From Leptospiraceae bacterium (GTDB taxonomy: Bacteria > Spirochaetota > Leptospiria > Leptospirales > Leptospiraceae): a stretch of DNA of 64,000 nucleotides. The notes under the pieces are model-generated. The model did not search any database and was not told the origin of the DNA. It worked only from the letters and a program-made list of their open reading frames with translations. Position 1 is the first letter of the stretch, and every line of letters begins with the position of its first letter. Both the position numbers and the translations under genes were made by a program. The DNA lies in NCBI GenBank assembly GCA_016708435.1, contig JADJFV010000015.1, forward strand, positions 1 to 64,000. Direction: 5' to 3'. This document shows, in pieces, positions 9,307 through 19,373 of the stretch.

Positions 9307-9813
9307 TATCGATCCCCTATAATATCAAAATCATGCGCTTACAAAAAAATTTTGAATTAAAAAAAAGCTCTCTCCATTAATCTATATACCCTTCCTTTTT
9401 TTCTAATGATATATACTCAAGTCAAAGTGACTTTCGGAAAGATCATCCTGTAAATTTTGTTAATCCTGTCTAAATAATCTTTTTTCATAAAACCAAACTA
9501 TCCTATTTACATTGGGTTTTAAAAAAGATTTTAGTGCGCTATCTTGTGTTTTTTTTTCAAGTTTTTATATTTTTTTAAACATATTGAAAAGTCTCCAAAA
9601 TATCTTTTATAGAAATCATTGATTTTATTGATTCATTTCTTGTATCAATGTAAATCTTCTTGAATGCCAAATTATATTTTCAAAGTTCAAGGTTGCCATT
9701 GAAATATTTAGAACGAATTTCGCTCATTCCCATTTCAGAAAATACTGATGACTCAGTATAAAAAAGTTGACTCTTTCTATCATGCTAATTCGATTAGTAA
9801 GTAAGGTTCAAAA
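9307..9813. other. 507-base AT-rich gap with one dispersed repeat
   Basis: This stretch separates the divergent DUF1564 and MBL genes. At 9441-9471 it holds the ATCCTGTnAATTTTGTTAATCCTGT type of sequence, a direct-repeat-like non-coding motif found scattered in many bacterial genomes. The remainder is very AT-rich with long T runs (9550-9580). TTGACT at 9769 is a possible -35 element for the downstream gene, but I cannot place a convincing -10. No open frame or RNA gene is evident. Confidence 0.4.
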
Positions 9814-11967
9814 ATGAGTAGTCATGATGAGAAAAATCCGTGCCTAATTTCCCTCCCTCGTGGAGGCTATTTAGTCAAGACAGATATTTCCGCAATTCAG
9901 TTTGGTTCTCCCCCGGAGACCATCAAAGATACAATGTTTTTAGAGGGTGGAGTTCCACAAGTTTTTGTATTACCATCAGAATTTTTTAGTTGGACAAAAG
10001 GAATCAGCGTTGCCGAATTAGAATTTCCCATATATTTTAATTTCTTCTTCAGAAAAAAACGAACCTTTATTATTTGCAGTGAAGAACAATTTCGGCGATT
10101 CAAGAAAGTTTTGCGTGAATCTATTTTTGGTCCTCGAAATCTAGATGTAGCAAAAGATTACGAATTGTTGAACGGTGACACCTATGTTCCTGATTTAAAA
10201 TCAGAGCATAAATTTTTCAGTAGCACTTTTAAATTTCACGAAATGGTTGGATTCGGAATTTTTAAAGATGATCATTTCACTATTCAAGGAACCACAATTA
10301 AGAAGAAGGCTAACGGCGATTTTTCGGTCTCTATTGGATCACATCATATTACTGACGTTCCGGGTAAGATGGAATACAAAGCTTTTTATAATATCAGTGA
10401 GCGCCTACGCGAACCATTTATTCCACCTTTATTTGGCGTTACCTGCTTGGGTCCTAGTCATGGTTTTGATCCAGACGAAAATACTTCCGGCTTCATTATT
10501 TGGCTAAACCATTTTGGTATCATGGTAGATCCTCCCGTGAATTCTACTGAATGGCTTTTAGATTCAAATGTAAATCCAAAGTTCATAGACTCCATTATAC
10601 TAACTCACTGTCATGCAGATCATGATGCTGGAACTTTTCAAAAAATTTTAGAGGAGGGAAAGATCAATATTTACACAACGGAAACTATTATGAATAGTTT
10701 TCTTTATAAATATTCTGCGTTTACAAATGTATCAAAGGAATATTTAAAAAGTCTTTTTACTTTTCATCCAATTAAAATTAATAAGCCAGCTTTCATCTAC
10801 GGTGGCAAATTTGAAATGTTCTACACATTGCATTCAATTCCTGCGATTGGATTTAAAATGGAATTTCAAGATCAATCTTTCGTTTATTCTTCCGATCACA
10901 ACAACGACCCAGAGATTCATGAAAAATTTCTGCGGGAAAATATTATTAGCCGCGAACGTTACGATGAATTAAGAAAATTTCCTTGGAACTCCAAAGTGAT
11001 TTATCATGAATCAGGCGTTGCGCCATTGCATACTCCGATAAAATTTCTAGACTCGCTACCAGAAGACATTAAGGAAAAAACTGTTGTCTATCATATTGCG
11101 ACCAAAGACTTTCCGAAAGAAACAAGTTTAAGACTCGCTAAATTTGGAATTGAGAATACTCTCTATTTTCCAGCAACTCCTCCCCAGTTCGAAAAAGCAA
11201 GCCAAGTTCTAGGCGTTTTAAAGAGTCTAGATTTTTTTGAAGGACTCTCAATTAGCAAAGCGATGGAGTTTATCAATATCGTAGAAGAAGTTACCTTTAA
11301 AAAAGGAGATTTGATTATTCAAAAAGGTGAGATAGCGGATAAATTTTATGTAATTTATTTTGGGAATGTGTCAGTCGTATCAGAAGGACTTGTTTCCAAG
11401 AAAGTATATGGCACCTATGATTACTTTGGCGAAGTAGCCTTGATTACAGATCAAAAAAGAACTGCGGCTGTGGTTGCTGAAACAGATGTCGTTGCTTATA
11501 CTATTACAAAAGATAGATTTTTAAGTTTTATTAGTGGAACAGAATTTGAAAAAACGCTAGTAAAAGTAGCAAAAATGAGAGATGCCGAGTCCTGGAATGT
11601 TCTATCTAGTAGCGCCTTCCAATCATTAACCGCAACTCAAAAAACACTTTTAGAGTCCATGCTCAATCCGGTTGAAATTCATCAGCCATCTATCCTAATT
11701 CAAGAAAGCACACCTTTGGACAAAATCTATATTATCCGTCAAGGCGAAGTTAAAGTAGAAAGACGGGGAAAACTGAAAGGCATTTTGAAACGAGGAGACT
11801 TTGTTGGATCCATGCTCAGACTTAAACGGGGACTTCCATCTGAGTTTACCTATATCAACGAAGATTCTGTTTCTCTTTATTCAGTCACACATGCAGACGT
11901 TGTTCGCTTTGTTACAAAAAATCCAGGCTTGATGATGAAACTTGTCTACGATTTCAGTGACCGATAA
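9814..11967 (+). CDS. MBL-fold protein with two C-terminal cyclic-nucleotide-binding domains
   Basis: This 717-residue soluble protein has an N-terminal region of about 200 residues of unknown fold, then a metallo-beta-lactamase domain with THCHADHDAG (about residue 263) and later SSDHN and HIAT elements. Two cNMP-binding domains follow, at about 470-595 and 600-717. The first keeps a canonical phosphate-binding cassette (FGEVALITDQKRTAAVV); the second lacks the Glu and the Arg-Thr/Ala core and is probably non-binding. MBL domains hydrolyse esters, phosphodiesters or nucleotides, so a cAMP- or cGMP-regulated hydrolase, perhaps acting in second-messenger metabolism, is inferred. It is convergent with the WG-repeat gene. 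Confidence 0.75.
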   Translation: MSSHDEKNPCLISLPRGGYLVKTDISAIQFGSPPETIKDTMFLEGGVPQVFVLPSEFFSWTKGISVAELEFPIYFNFFFRKKRTFIICSEEQFRRFKKVLRESIFGPRNLDVAKDYELLNGDTYVPDLKSEHKFFSSTFKFHEMVGFGIFKDDHFTIQGTTIKKKANGDFSVSIGSHHITDVPGKMEYKAFYNISERLREPFIPPLFGVTCLGPSHGFDPDENTSGFIIWLNHFGIMVDPPVNSTEWLLDSNVNPKFIDSIILTHCHADHDAGTFQKILEEGKINIYTTETIMNSFLYKYSAFTNVSKEYLKSLFTFHPIKINKPAFIYGGKFEMFYTLHSIPAIGFKMEFQDQSFVYSSDHNNDPEIHEKFLRENIISRERYDELRKFPWNSKVIYHESGVAPLHTPIKFLDSLPEDIKEKTVVYHIATKDFPKETSLRLAKFGIENTLYFPATPPQFEKASQVLGVLKSLDFFEGLSISKAMEFINIVEEVTFKKGDLIIQKGEIADKFYVIYFGNVSVVSEGLVSKKVYGTYDYFGEVALITDQKRTAAVVAETDVVAYTITKDRFLSFISGTEFEKTLVKVAKMRDAESWNVLSSSAFQSLTATQKTLLESMLNPVEIHQPSILIQESTPLDKIYIIRQGEVKVERRGKLKGILKRGDFVGSMLRLKRGLPSEFTYINEDSVSLYSVTHADVVRFVTKNPGLMMKLVYDFSDR

Positions 11968-11975
11968 GTAAATTT

Positions 11976-13163
11976 TTATTTTACCACAACTTCTTTCGCA
12001 ATGTCTTCTTTGCGGATAAAGCCATATAACCCTGTCTTTTTTACCGCAGCAAATCCTTCCGAAAAACTTTCCCCATTTTCAAATTGCGGTTTCACCACAT
12101 AATCCCCAAAACGATTGATATATCCAACTTTATTATTGACTGCTACAACTGCGAGATCTTCGGAGAATGAATCTGCAAAATCATACTTAGCTTCGATTAT
12201 TACCTTACCAGATCTATCGAGATAACCATACTTTTCCCCTTTCATGAACACTGCTCTTCCTTCCTTGAAATAGAATGCATCGTGATACATCTGCTCTAAT
12301 TCTGGTTTTACTATCCATTCGCCTTTCTTGTTGATATATCCGTATTTACCGCCGACACGCACACGGGCTAAACCCTCCGAAAAAGAATTTGCAAAATCAA
12401 AACTATTCTGAATTGCCCGCCTACCATATCTATTAATAAAGAAAAACTTCTCATTTTGTTTTACAACAGCAAGCCCTTCTCTAAAACTATTCGCTTCTTG
12501 AAAATGAAGGGAAATAACAAGTAGCCCCTTCTCGTCAATATATCCAAATTTTCCACGTTGGCTAACACAAGTTAGTTCTTTTTGAAAGGATTCGACTAAA
12601 TCATAAATTGGTTCGATGATGACTTTTCCTTTCATGTCGATAAATCCATATTTGCCGTTCGATTTAAACCAGGTAATTACGTCTGTAAAATTTCCTGCTT
12701 CTTGGAATTGCAAAGGTATTACAATCTTTCCGTCCTTTCCTATGAAACCCGTTTTATTATTCTTAACAACCCTCGCAAGTCCATATTGAAAAGAGTAGTT
12801 CGGATAATCATAATTAGTCGGAATCACTAGTTTGCCTTCAAGATCAATATATCCTTCTTTTACTTCTTTCCTCTCCTGATACTTTACATAAGCAAGTTTA
12901 TCTTGAAACGATTCTACGATTCCAAATCGCGGCTCTATATGAAATTTTACTTTTTCTTCATTCCAAATTAATTTGTATGATGGCTCTGGCTTTACTATGC
13001 TTGCAACTTCTTCCCATTTTTCTTCTTTGCTTTCTGGAATCACGGAAGGAACCTCTGTCTCAGCTTCAACGAGGATCGGTTCTTGTTTTTTTTCAAAAAG
13101 GTTACAAGAAAGAAAAGCTAAAATAAAAGGGCATACAAAAATTAGTCGAAAGGAAATGTTCAT
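11976..13163 (-). CDS. WG-repeat lipoprotein
   Basis: A signal peptide with lipobox (FLSC, Cys about residue 20) is followed by a Glu-rich linker and about ten WG-type repeats of about 33 residues, each with a G-[YF]-I-[DN]-[KR]-x-G core (for example GYINKKGEWIVKP and GYLDRSGKVIIEA). The WG repeat is a beta-rich module usually found in secreted or surface-bound proteins and in some AMPylation/kinase contexts; here there is no attached enzyme domain. The protein is 395 residues. An envelope binding or scaffold function is a guess. Start supported by position of the signal peptide. Confidence 0.8.
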   Translation of the reverse strand: MNISFRLIFVCPFILAFLSCNLFEKKQEPILVEAETEVPSVIPESKEEKWEEVASIVKPEPSYKLIWNEEKVKFHIEPRFGIVESFQDKLAYVKYQERKEVKEGYIDLEGKLVIPTNYDYPNYSFQYGLARVVKNNKTGFIGKDGKIVIPLQFQEAGNFTDVITWFKSNGKYGFIDMKGKVIIEPIYDLVESFQKELTCVSQRGKFGYIDEKGLLVISLHFQEANSFREGLAVVKQNEKFFFINRYGRRAIQNSFDFANSFSEGLARVRVGGKYGYINKKGEWIVKPELEQMYHDAFYFKEGRAVFMKGEKYGYLDRSGKVIIEAKYDFADSFSEDLAVVAVNNKVGYINRFGDYVVKPQFENGESFSEGFAAVKKTGLYGFIRKEDIAKEVVVK

Positions 13164-13275
13164 GAGGATAGATTTCTTGTATCCGAATAGCTTTCAAGGA
13201 AAAAAGGGGATATCTATACATTCCAGTATCTCGAATAAAGATTGAAATTTATCTTGCAGATGATATTCTGTAAAG

Positions 13276-14184
13276 ATGTTCCAATTACAAACCTTTCGAC
13301 TCTTGAAATTAACTATCTTGGTATTAGGTTTACTCGTCGGTTTAAAAGGATACTCATCTCATTTATTTTCACACTCAGAAACCGTGGAGGAAAAAAACAG
13401 AATCTACATCGCCAACCTTAGTATCGCCAATGACGTTCCTGAAACCATACGAGAAAGCATCATCACAAAACTCAAATCTCATTTAGTGGAAAAATTTGGA
13501 GGGAGTTACAATATTATTTCTCAATCTGACTTAGATTTGCTTTTACGACAAGTGGAAAGCCTTCAGCGGCAAGGACGTGATACAAAAGAAATCCTTTCAG
13601 AGATTGCCGACGCACGAGATGCAGATGAACTAATTCACGGAAAAGTTTTTAAAGATCAAGGTCAGATTAAACTTCTTTTAAATAATCTAAAACGCGATCC
13701 AAAATCAAAAGATTTTTACACAAAATCAATAGTCGATATTTCTTTTTTTGAAAATGATTTTGATTTTTATATCAAGGAAGCTGCTATTAAAATTTTGAAT
13801 CCTCGTTATAGAATTAAAAGCGGCGAATCAGTAATAGCCGCAGAAAAAAAGAATTCAATTTCAAAACCAGAAACTATTAATTATTCAGAAAATAAAATAG
13901 TTTCTATAGGAAACGTTGGATGGGGCAATTTTGAGGGTCTAATGAAATGGGATGACGCGGTCGATATATGTGAAAGCAAAGGTATGAGGCTTCCAACACC
14001 TGAAGAATTGCGAGACATGGCACAATTAAAAAATCATATTCTACGAGAGCCTTGCTGCGTTTTTTGGTCTTCTAAATCGAACAGTAAGGATTCTGATTAT
14101 GCTTATTACATAGACATCAACGATGGCTACGGAAATTATTACCATAAGGATATAGACGTCAGAGTCCGCTGCGTTAAAAAATAA
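13276..14184 (+). CDS. Membrane-anchored DUF1566 (Lcl) protein with CsgG/FlgT-like N-domain
   Basis: A hydrophobic N-terminal helix (about residues 8-26) is followed by a region (40-180) whose IYIANLS start, amphipathic helices and ELIHGKVFKDQG segment resemble the CsgG/FlgT-like or TolB-N-like fold used in lipoprotein assembly components. Residues 210-302 form a DUF1566/Lcl-type C-lectin-like module: WDDAVDICESKGMRLPTPEE, a Trp-Ser pair in VFWSS, and a terminal VRCVKK. The combination suggests an exported sensor or binding protein. It lies six bases upstream of the MCP gene on the same strand and is probably co-transcribed, so it may feed that receptor; this is inference from spacing only. 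Confidence 0.6.
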   Translation: MFQLQTFRLLKLTILVLGLLVGLKGYSSHLFSHSETVEEKNRIYIANLSIANDVPETIRESIITKLKSHLVEKFGGSYNIISQSDLDLLLRQVESLQRQGRDTKEILSEIADARDADELIHGKVFKDQGQIKLLLNNLKRDPKSKDFYTKSIVDISFFENDFDFYIKEAAIKILNPRYRIKSGESVIAAEKKNSISKPETINYSENKIVSIGNVGWGNFEGLMKWDDAVDICESKGMRLPTPEELRDMAQLKNHILREPCCVFWSSKSNSKDSDYAYYIDINDGYGNYYHKDIDVRVRCVKK

Positions 14185-14189
14185 TCTAC

Positions 14190-15743
14190 ATGAATGAAAA
14201 ATATACACTAGAAAGAAAAGGCGAAAAAGCTTCCATTTATCTAAGACTTTTCTTAGTTACCATTTTCTCTCTCGGAGTGATTGTAGGAGTCCTAGTTCAA
14301 AATGAAGTTCCTAAAATTATTGGCAACTATTTAACAGGGATTTTCATTTACAGTCTTTCTATTGTAGCTTCGCTTTATAACCTTTCCCGTGAACGTTACA
14401 ATCCCTGGCTTAAATACTATGGCATCGTTTTCGAGTTAATTGGATTTGCATTCGTAATTAGCGGCTATTTACGGTTTGACTCGAAAGACGAAATTGCCAG
14501 AGGAGTAAGAAGTATAACCTTATTCGGTGTCTACTTTCTATTAATCGCAGGAGCCAGTTTACGTTTTTCTCCCAGGTTTAGCCTAATAGCTGGTATCCTT
14601 ACATCATGCCTATTTACCATTCTATCAATTATTTTCGTGCAAGTAGTAAAGAGAACTCCTGGTCCCGGCGCTCCATTTGACATGTCCTTTGTAGTTATAA
14701 ATAGTTTATTCTTATGGGCAATGGCAATTACCACTACAACGTGCACTCGATATGTAAGAGAGTTAGTAGAAGAGCAGATTGAATCTAAAAACAAAGCAAA
14801 TGAACAATCCGAAAGTCTAACTAAAATTATCTCCGAAACAAAACATGCTATAAGTGAATTAAACTTAGTCTTTAGTAGTATGAATGAAGTAGTGACAAGT
14901 AACAAAAATCTCAATCATGAACAATCACAACTCATGGATGAAATTAGCAATATTATTGATCAATCGAATGCAACTACTCATAGTATATTAACTCTTACCT
15001 CAACCCAAGATAATATTTCTGAAAAAAATTCAACCTCCTTAAAAGACCTCAATTCTGCAATGCTTGAAGCAGAGCGGGTAAATCAAATTATCTCCATCAA
15101 AGGAAGTGATGCATTAAAACGAGCAGAAGCTGGAGAAGGAGAACTAAAAGATACCGTTCAAGAAATGGAGAATATTAAAAACATTTCGACAAGGGTATCA
15201 CATATTGTTTCCATTATTTATGGAATTGCAAAGCAAACCAATCTACTTGCTCTAAACGCTGCAATAGAAGCAGCAAGAGCAGGAGACCAAGGAAAAGGTT
15301 TCGCGGTGGTAGCCGACGAAGTAAGTAAACTCGCCGACCTCGCTGGAAGAAATGCGTCTCAAATAGGCGAATTAGTCAAGGAAATGAATGCAGCGACCCT
15401 AAAAGGAGCAGGCAGAATTCAATCAGTCGTTAATTCTATCCGCGATATTGTGCAGGGAATTCGACTAATCGTATCAGAGCTTCATGAAATGGATGAAAAG
15501 GTTAAAAAAGAAATGGTTCTAATTAAAGAAGTTCTAAATCAGAACTCTGAAATGCAGAGCATGTCTGGCAAATTAAAATTAACCTCAAATGATCAGGGAA
15601 ATTACAGCAAGGAAATCTTACAAAACATCCAAACTATTCACTCCCGCTCTCGTAAAATTTTACAAACGGCAGTCGTGTTAGAGGAAAACACCGAATTACT
15701 GCAAACGATTACTGCGCGATTGAATCAAAATATTAGTTCATAA
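14190..15743 (+). CDS. Methyl-accepting chemotaxis protein with integral membrane sensor
   Basis: This 517-residue receptor has about six membrane helices in residues 18-190, no large periplasmic domain and no obvious HAMP, then a coiled-coil cytoplasmic signalling domain. The hairpin tip is unmistakable (KQTNLLALNAAIEAARAG near residue 350, followed by GKGFAVVADEVSKLA). Such receptors control CheA/CheW and the flagellar motor; the membrane domain may sense lipids, membrane energy or small ligands. It starts six bases after the DUF1566 gene. Its stop and that of the SGNH gene on the opposite strand are one base apart (convergent). Confidence 0.9.
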   Translation: MNEKYTLERKGEKASIYLRLFLVTIFSLGVIVGVLVQNEVPKIIGNYLTGIFIYSLSIVASLYNLSRERYNPWLKYYGIVFELIGFAFVISGYLRFDSKDEIARGVRSITLFGVYFLLIAGASLRFSPRFSLIAGILTSCLFTILSIIFVQVVKRTPGPGAPFDMSFVVINSLFLWAMAITTTTCTRYVRELVEEQIESKNKANEQSESLTKIISETKHAISELNLVFSSMNEVVTSNKNLNHEQSQLMDEISNIIDQSNATTHSILTLTSTQDNISEKNSTSLKDLNSAMLEAERVNQIISIKGSDALKRAEAGEGELKDTVQEMENIKNISTRVSHIVSIIYGIAKQTNLLALNAAIEAARAGDQGKGFAVVADEVSKLADLAGRNASQIGELVKEMNAATLKGAGRIQSVVNSIRDIVQGIRLIVSELHEMDEKVKKEMVLIKEVLNQNSEMQSMSGKLKLTSNDQGNYSKEILQNIQTIHSRSRKILQTAVVLEENTELLQTITARLNQNISS

Positions 15744-15744
15744 T

Positions 15745-17010
15745 TCACTCTTTCAGAAAAGGAAGTATTTCATCCGCTAAAATCTTAGCACTTAGAATAT
15801 TTCCCTCGGAAGTTGGATGTCCGTCTTCAGGAAGCATGTAAATAAACTTATTCTCTTTACGCATTTCAATATCCGCTTCTCGAAATTTAGCGAGGGGATT
15901 AACATGAGTAACCCCATGTCTCTTGCAAATTGCGTCAATAATATTTTCCGGTGTATTTTCCTTATCAAACTGAGGCTCATAAATTCGCACAAAAATTGGA
16001 TAGGTATATACAATCAGTTTAAATTTTTTGGACTCACTCAATCTTTTCATTTTAACAAGAGTCTCTTCCCATTCCTTCCACAACTCCCATGTCTCAACAT
16101 CTTCCGTTCTTGTATAAGGTACGATTTTTCCTTCATTTCCTAAATAATAGAACGTAAGCAAATTCTCGATATCTTGCTTTCCTATCTTTGCTTTCATAAA
16201 AGCCATTACATCATTTGGCCAGGCAATATGCGATATATGCGCCTTAGCCCCAAACTTCCCTCCTATGAGTTCATTTTGTTTCATTTCTTTTAATTGTCTT
16301 AGAAAAATTTCTCTTTCTTTTTTATATTTGCCTGCAACAAAAAAACGAATCGGACCGAACCAACCAATTTTTTTTAGCATATCATATGTAAACGCATCCG
16401 TGCTACTCTTCTGTTTTAAATCAGCAATATCATTTTCACAAAAAGTAAGTAAAACAACATCGGGAGCAAATTTAAGATCATAATTTTTCAAACTCTCATA
16501 TGAATGGGTGATTGTAGATGCTGTCATTCCTGCATTTAATACTTCAATGGCTTTTACATTCTCAGGCTTTCTCTGATTTAAAACTTGCTCTAAATGACTT
16601 GAAACAGTATTTTGATCTGAAACTTTCCAGCCCCATGTAAAACTATCACCTACTGCAATTACTCGCTTTACTCCTGGAACCTTTTCTTTTTGAACGGGTA
16701 TCGTTCTCCTATAACCAGAAAAATAAGTAACATTCTCTCCGGCAAAATTTAACGTTAAGCCATCCGGAGTAGATTTTCTTAATTTAGATTGAGGTAGATA
16801 AATAAGTATATCTCCTTCCGTAAGCTCTTTTTCAAAATTCGGATTATCTAGCCTAATGTTAGAATCTAAGAATGTATCAAACCTAAATCCAGGAATATGA
16901 TTTATCTTACATAAGCCAATGAAAAACCAATGTAACAAGAGGATAAATAATAGAAAAGTAATAAGACTAAAAGAAAAAAGTTTAAATGTTTGCCTGTTTA
17001 AGTATCTCAA
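15745..17010 (-). CDS. Membrane-anchored SGNH/GDSL hydrolase
   Basis: This 421-residue protein has an N-terminal membrane anchor (about residues 12-32) and an SGNH esterase domain. Block I is VIAVGDSFTWGW with nucleophile Ser123, block III-like residues are in FCENDIADL, and the C-terminal catalytic pair is in DGHPTSEG. SGNH enzymes remove or transfer acyl groups on glycans and lipids. The gene is divergent from the carbamoyltransferase gene with a 130-base shared promoter region. SGNH hydrolases are regular companions of the carbamoyltransferase, SxtJ and DUF5989 genes that follow, so a role in modifying a surface or secreted carbohydrate is inferred. Confidence 0.8.
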   Translation of the reverse strand: MRYLNRQTFKLFSFSLITFLLFILLLHWFFIGLCKINHIPGFRFDTFLDSNIRLDNPNFEKELTEGDILIYLPQSKLRKSTPDGLTLNFAGENVTYFSGYRRTIPVQKEKVPGVKRVIAVGDSFTWGWKVSDQNTVSSHLEQVLNQRKPENVKAIEVLNAGMTASTITHSYESLKNYDLKFAPDVVLLTFCENDIADLKQKSSTDAFTYDMLKKIGWFGPIRFFVAGKYKKEREIFLRQLKEMKQNELIGGKFGAKAHISHIAWPNDVMAFMKAKIGKQDIENLLTFYYLGNEGKIVPYTRTEDVETWELWKEWEETLVKMKRLSESKKFKLIVYTYPIFVRIYEPQFDKENTPENIIDAICKRHGVTHVNPLAKFREADIEMRKENKFIYMLPEDGHPTSEGNILSAKILADEILPFLKE

Positions 17011-17140
17011 ACGGAATCCTCTGATAATTTGCAGAAATATAATGCTACAAATGAAACGAGACGATAAATCTTCAAGAAAAAAACATCGTCACCACTTATC
17101 TAATTTACAAATTGAGTCCTCTTAAAATTATTATCCCTGT

Positions 17141-18967
17141 ATGAATATTTTGGGAATATCTTGTTTTTATCACGATAGTGCAGCTGCCATTTTAAAGAAT
17201 GGCGAAGTAATCGCAGCTGCACAGGAAGAGAGATTTACTCGCAAGCGTCACGATGCGAATTTTCCAAATCGCTCCATCGAATATTGCCTACAAACGGCAA
17301 ATATTAAAGTAAGCGATTTAGACTATGTAGCTTTTTACGATAAACCTTTTTTGAAATTTGAGCGCATCATCGAATCAGCGCTCAGTGCAGCACCGAAAGG
17401 ATTGCCTACTTTCATGAAAGCGATTCCTATTTGGATGAGCCAGAAACTATTTGCAGGCGAAGAAATCAAAAAACAATTAGGTAAAAAGGAATTCAAAGGA
17501 AAATTAATTTTCCCTGAACACCATGAGTCTCACGCCGCAGCAGCTTTTTTCCCTTCTCCCTATTTAGATGCCGCTTTTCTTACAGTCGATGGTGTAGGAG
17601 AATGGACAACAACTAGCTTCGGAGTAGGAAGAGACAACCGAATCGAAATTTTAAGCGACATCAAATTTCCTCATTCACTTGGGTTACTATACTCTGCCAT
17701 TACTTATTATACAGGATTTAAAGTCAATTCCGGTGAATACAAAGTAATGGGATTAGCCCCTTATGGTGAACCAAAATATGTGCAGTTAATATTAGATAAC
17801 CTCATAGATCTAAAAGAAGATGGCTCTTATAAAATTAATTTAGAATACTTTGATTACATTGGCGGAGAAAAGATGACAAACAAAAAGTTTGATCAACTTT
17901 TCGGAGCACCTGCGCGTAAACCAGAAACTAAATTGGCACAGCGCGAAATGGATCTTGCGCGCTCGATCCAAGAAGTTGTAGAAATCGTAGTTTTAAAAAT
18001 GGCTAAACATATTCACAAGACAACGGGCATGAAAAATCTTTGTCTATCAGGCGGTGTTGCACTGAATTGTGTGGCTAATGGCAAAATCCTCCGAGAAGGT
18101 CCGTTTGATGATATTTGGATTCAGCCTGCGAGTGGTGATGCTGGCTCTGCTCTTGGGGCTGCGCTCATTACTCACTACCATGTAAACAATGCACCTAGAA
18201 AAGGAACCAATTTTGCAAAGATGCAAAAAGCTTCCTACTTAGGTCCTGAATACAGTGAAGAATACATCGAAAATTATCTCAAAACAAACAATATTCCTTA
18301 TGAAAAAGTAGCAAAGACCGAAGTTGCAAAGCGAACTGCAAAAGTTCTCTCAGAAGAAAAAGTAGTCGGCTGGTTTCAAGGTCGCATGGAATTTGGTCCA
18401 AGAGCTTTAGGTGCTAGATCAATCATTGGAGATCCTAGATCTCAAAACATGCAATCTATTATGAATTTAAAAATTAAATTCAGAGAATCCTTTAGACCAT
18501 TTGCCCCTTCAGTATTGCGAGAAGATGTTTCTAAATACTTTGAACATAACGGTGATTCTCCTTATATGCTAATTGTTGCCCCTGTCAAAGATTCAATTCG
18601 AATTAAAATGACACCAGAGCAAGAAAAGCTTTTCGGAATCGAAAAACTAAATGTGCCAAGATCTACTTTGCCTTCTATTACCCACGTTGACTATTCTGCG
18701 AGGATTCAGACTGTTACCCGCGAAGATCATGCAGCTTATTATGATTTAATTTCTGAATTTAAAAAATTGACTGGCTGTAGTGTTGTGGTCAACACTTCGT
18801 TTAACGTTAGAGGCGAACCAATCGTATGCACACCTGAAGATGCTTACAGATGTTTTATGCGAACAAACATGGACTATTTGGTTGTAGAAAATTTTATCTT
18901 GGATAAAACAAAACAACCTGAACTAAAAAATGATAATGACTGGAAAAATGAATTTGAACTCGACTAA
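17141..18967 (+). CDS. Carbamoyltransferase (NodU/CmcH/TobZ family)
   Basis: This 608-residue protein begins with the family signature MNILGISCFYHDSAAAI. It contains the HHESHAAAAF motif near residue 128, the ASKHA nucleotide-binding segment (LCLSGGVALNCVANGK) near 300, the C-terminal GRMEFGPRALGARSI and NVRGEPIVCTPEDA. These enzymes make carbamoyl-adenylate from carbamoyl phosphate and ATP and pass the carbamoyl group to a sugar or alcohol hydroxyl; the acceptor here is unknown. It is followed by SxtJ-like and DUF5989 genes with overlapping or very short gaps, forming a conserved module. The length is normal for the family. Confidence 0.92.
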   Translation: MNILGISCFYHDSAAAILKNGEVIAAAQEERFTRKRHDANFPNRSIEYCLQTANIKVSDLDYVAFYDKPFLKFERIIESALSAAPKGLPTFMKAIPIWMSQKLFAGEEIKKQLGKKEFKGKLIFPEHHESHAAAAFFPSPYLDAAFLTVDGVGEWTTTSFGVGRDNRIEILSDIKFPHSLGLLYSAITYYTGFKVNSGEYKVMGLAPYGEPKYVQLILDNLIDLKEDGSYKINLEYFDYIGGEKMTNKKFDQLFGAPARKPETKLAQREMDLARSIQEVVEIVVLKMAKHIHKTTGMKNLCLSGGVALNCVANGKILREGPFDDIWIQPASGDAGSALGAALITHYHVNNAPRKGTNFAKMQKASYLGPEYSEEYIENYLKTNNIPYEKVAKTEVAKRTAKVLSEEKVVGWFQGRMEFGPRALGARSIIGDPRSQNMQSIMNLKIKFRESFRPFAPSVLREDVSKYFEHNGDSPYMLIVAPVKDSIRIKMTPEQEKLFGIEKLNVPRSTLPSITHVDYSARIQTVTREDHAAYYDLISEFKKLTGCSVVVNTSFNVRGEPIVCTPEDAYRCFMRTNMDYLVVENFILDKTKQPELKNDNDWKNEFELD

Positions 18968-19364
18968 CCAAGAATCTAAAGACAAAGAATTAAAGTCCTT
19001 CTCTCTCGGCGGTGGAATATTTTTATCAGCACTTGCAGCGTTTTTGTATTACAAAGAGAAAATTGAAATTTCTTATGCGTTAGCAAGTCTGGGTAGTGCA
19101 TTCCTACTTATTCGAGTGATAAATTTCAAATGGATTCTACCGGTTCACACTGGTTGGATGAAGTTTGCTCATATATTAGGAGTTGTTAATACTCGTATTA
19201 TTTTATTTGTGGTATTTATCCTTACAGTTGTTCCGATTTCTCTTTTGCTCAGACTCTTTCGAAAAGATATTCTCGATAAGAATTTACAGAAAGAAGCGGT
19301 CACTTATTGGAACGAACGACCAAAGAAAGAAATGAATATCAAACACTACGAAAGACATTTTTAA
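18948..19364 (+). CDS. SxtJ-like small membrane protein
   Basis: The reading frame overlaps the end of the carbamoyltransferase gene. ATG codons at 18930, 18936 and 18948 are possible starts; the last gives 138 residues and leaves a soluble N-terminus before the first helix. Three hydrophobic segments are visible (about residues 18-35, 40-57 and 82-105). WKFAH-like WMKFAHILGVVNTRIIL is typical of SxtJ, a membrane protein first noticed in saxitoxin clusters but generally paired with carbamoyltransferases. It probably helps localise or assist carbamoyl transfer at the membrane. No enzymatic motif is visible. Confidence 0.7.
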   Translation: MNLNSTNQESKDKELKSFSLGGGIFLSALAAFLYYKEKIEISYALASLGSAFLLIRVINFKWILPVHTGWMKFAHILGVVNTRIILFVVFILTVVPISLLLRLFRKDILDKNLQKEAVTYWNERPKKEMNIKHYERHF

Positions 19365-19373
19365 AGAGGTTAT

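Noticed and set aside
14531..14914. 127-residue minus-strand frame
   Set aside because: Antisense to the membrane part of the MCP gene, with no independent support.
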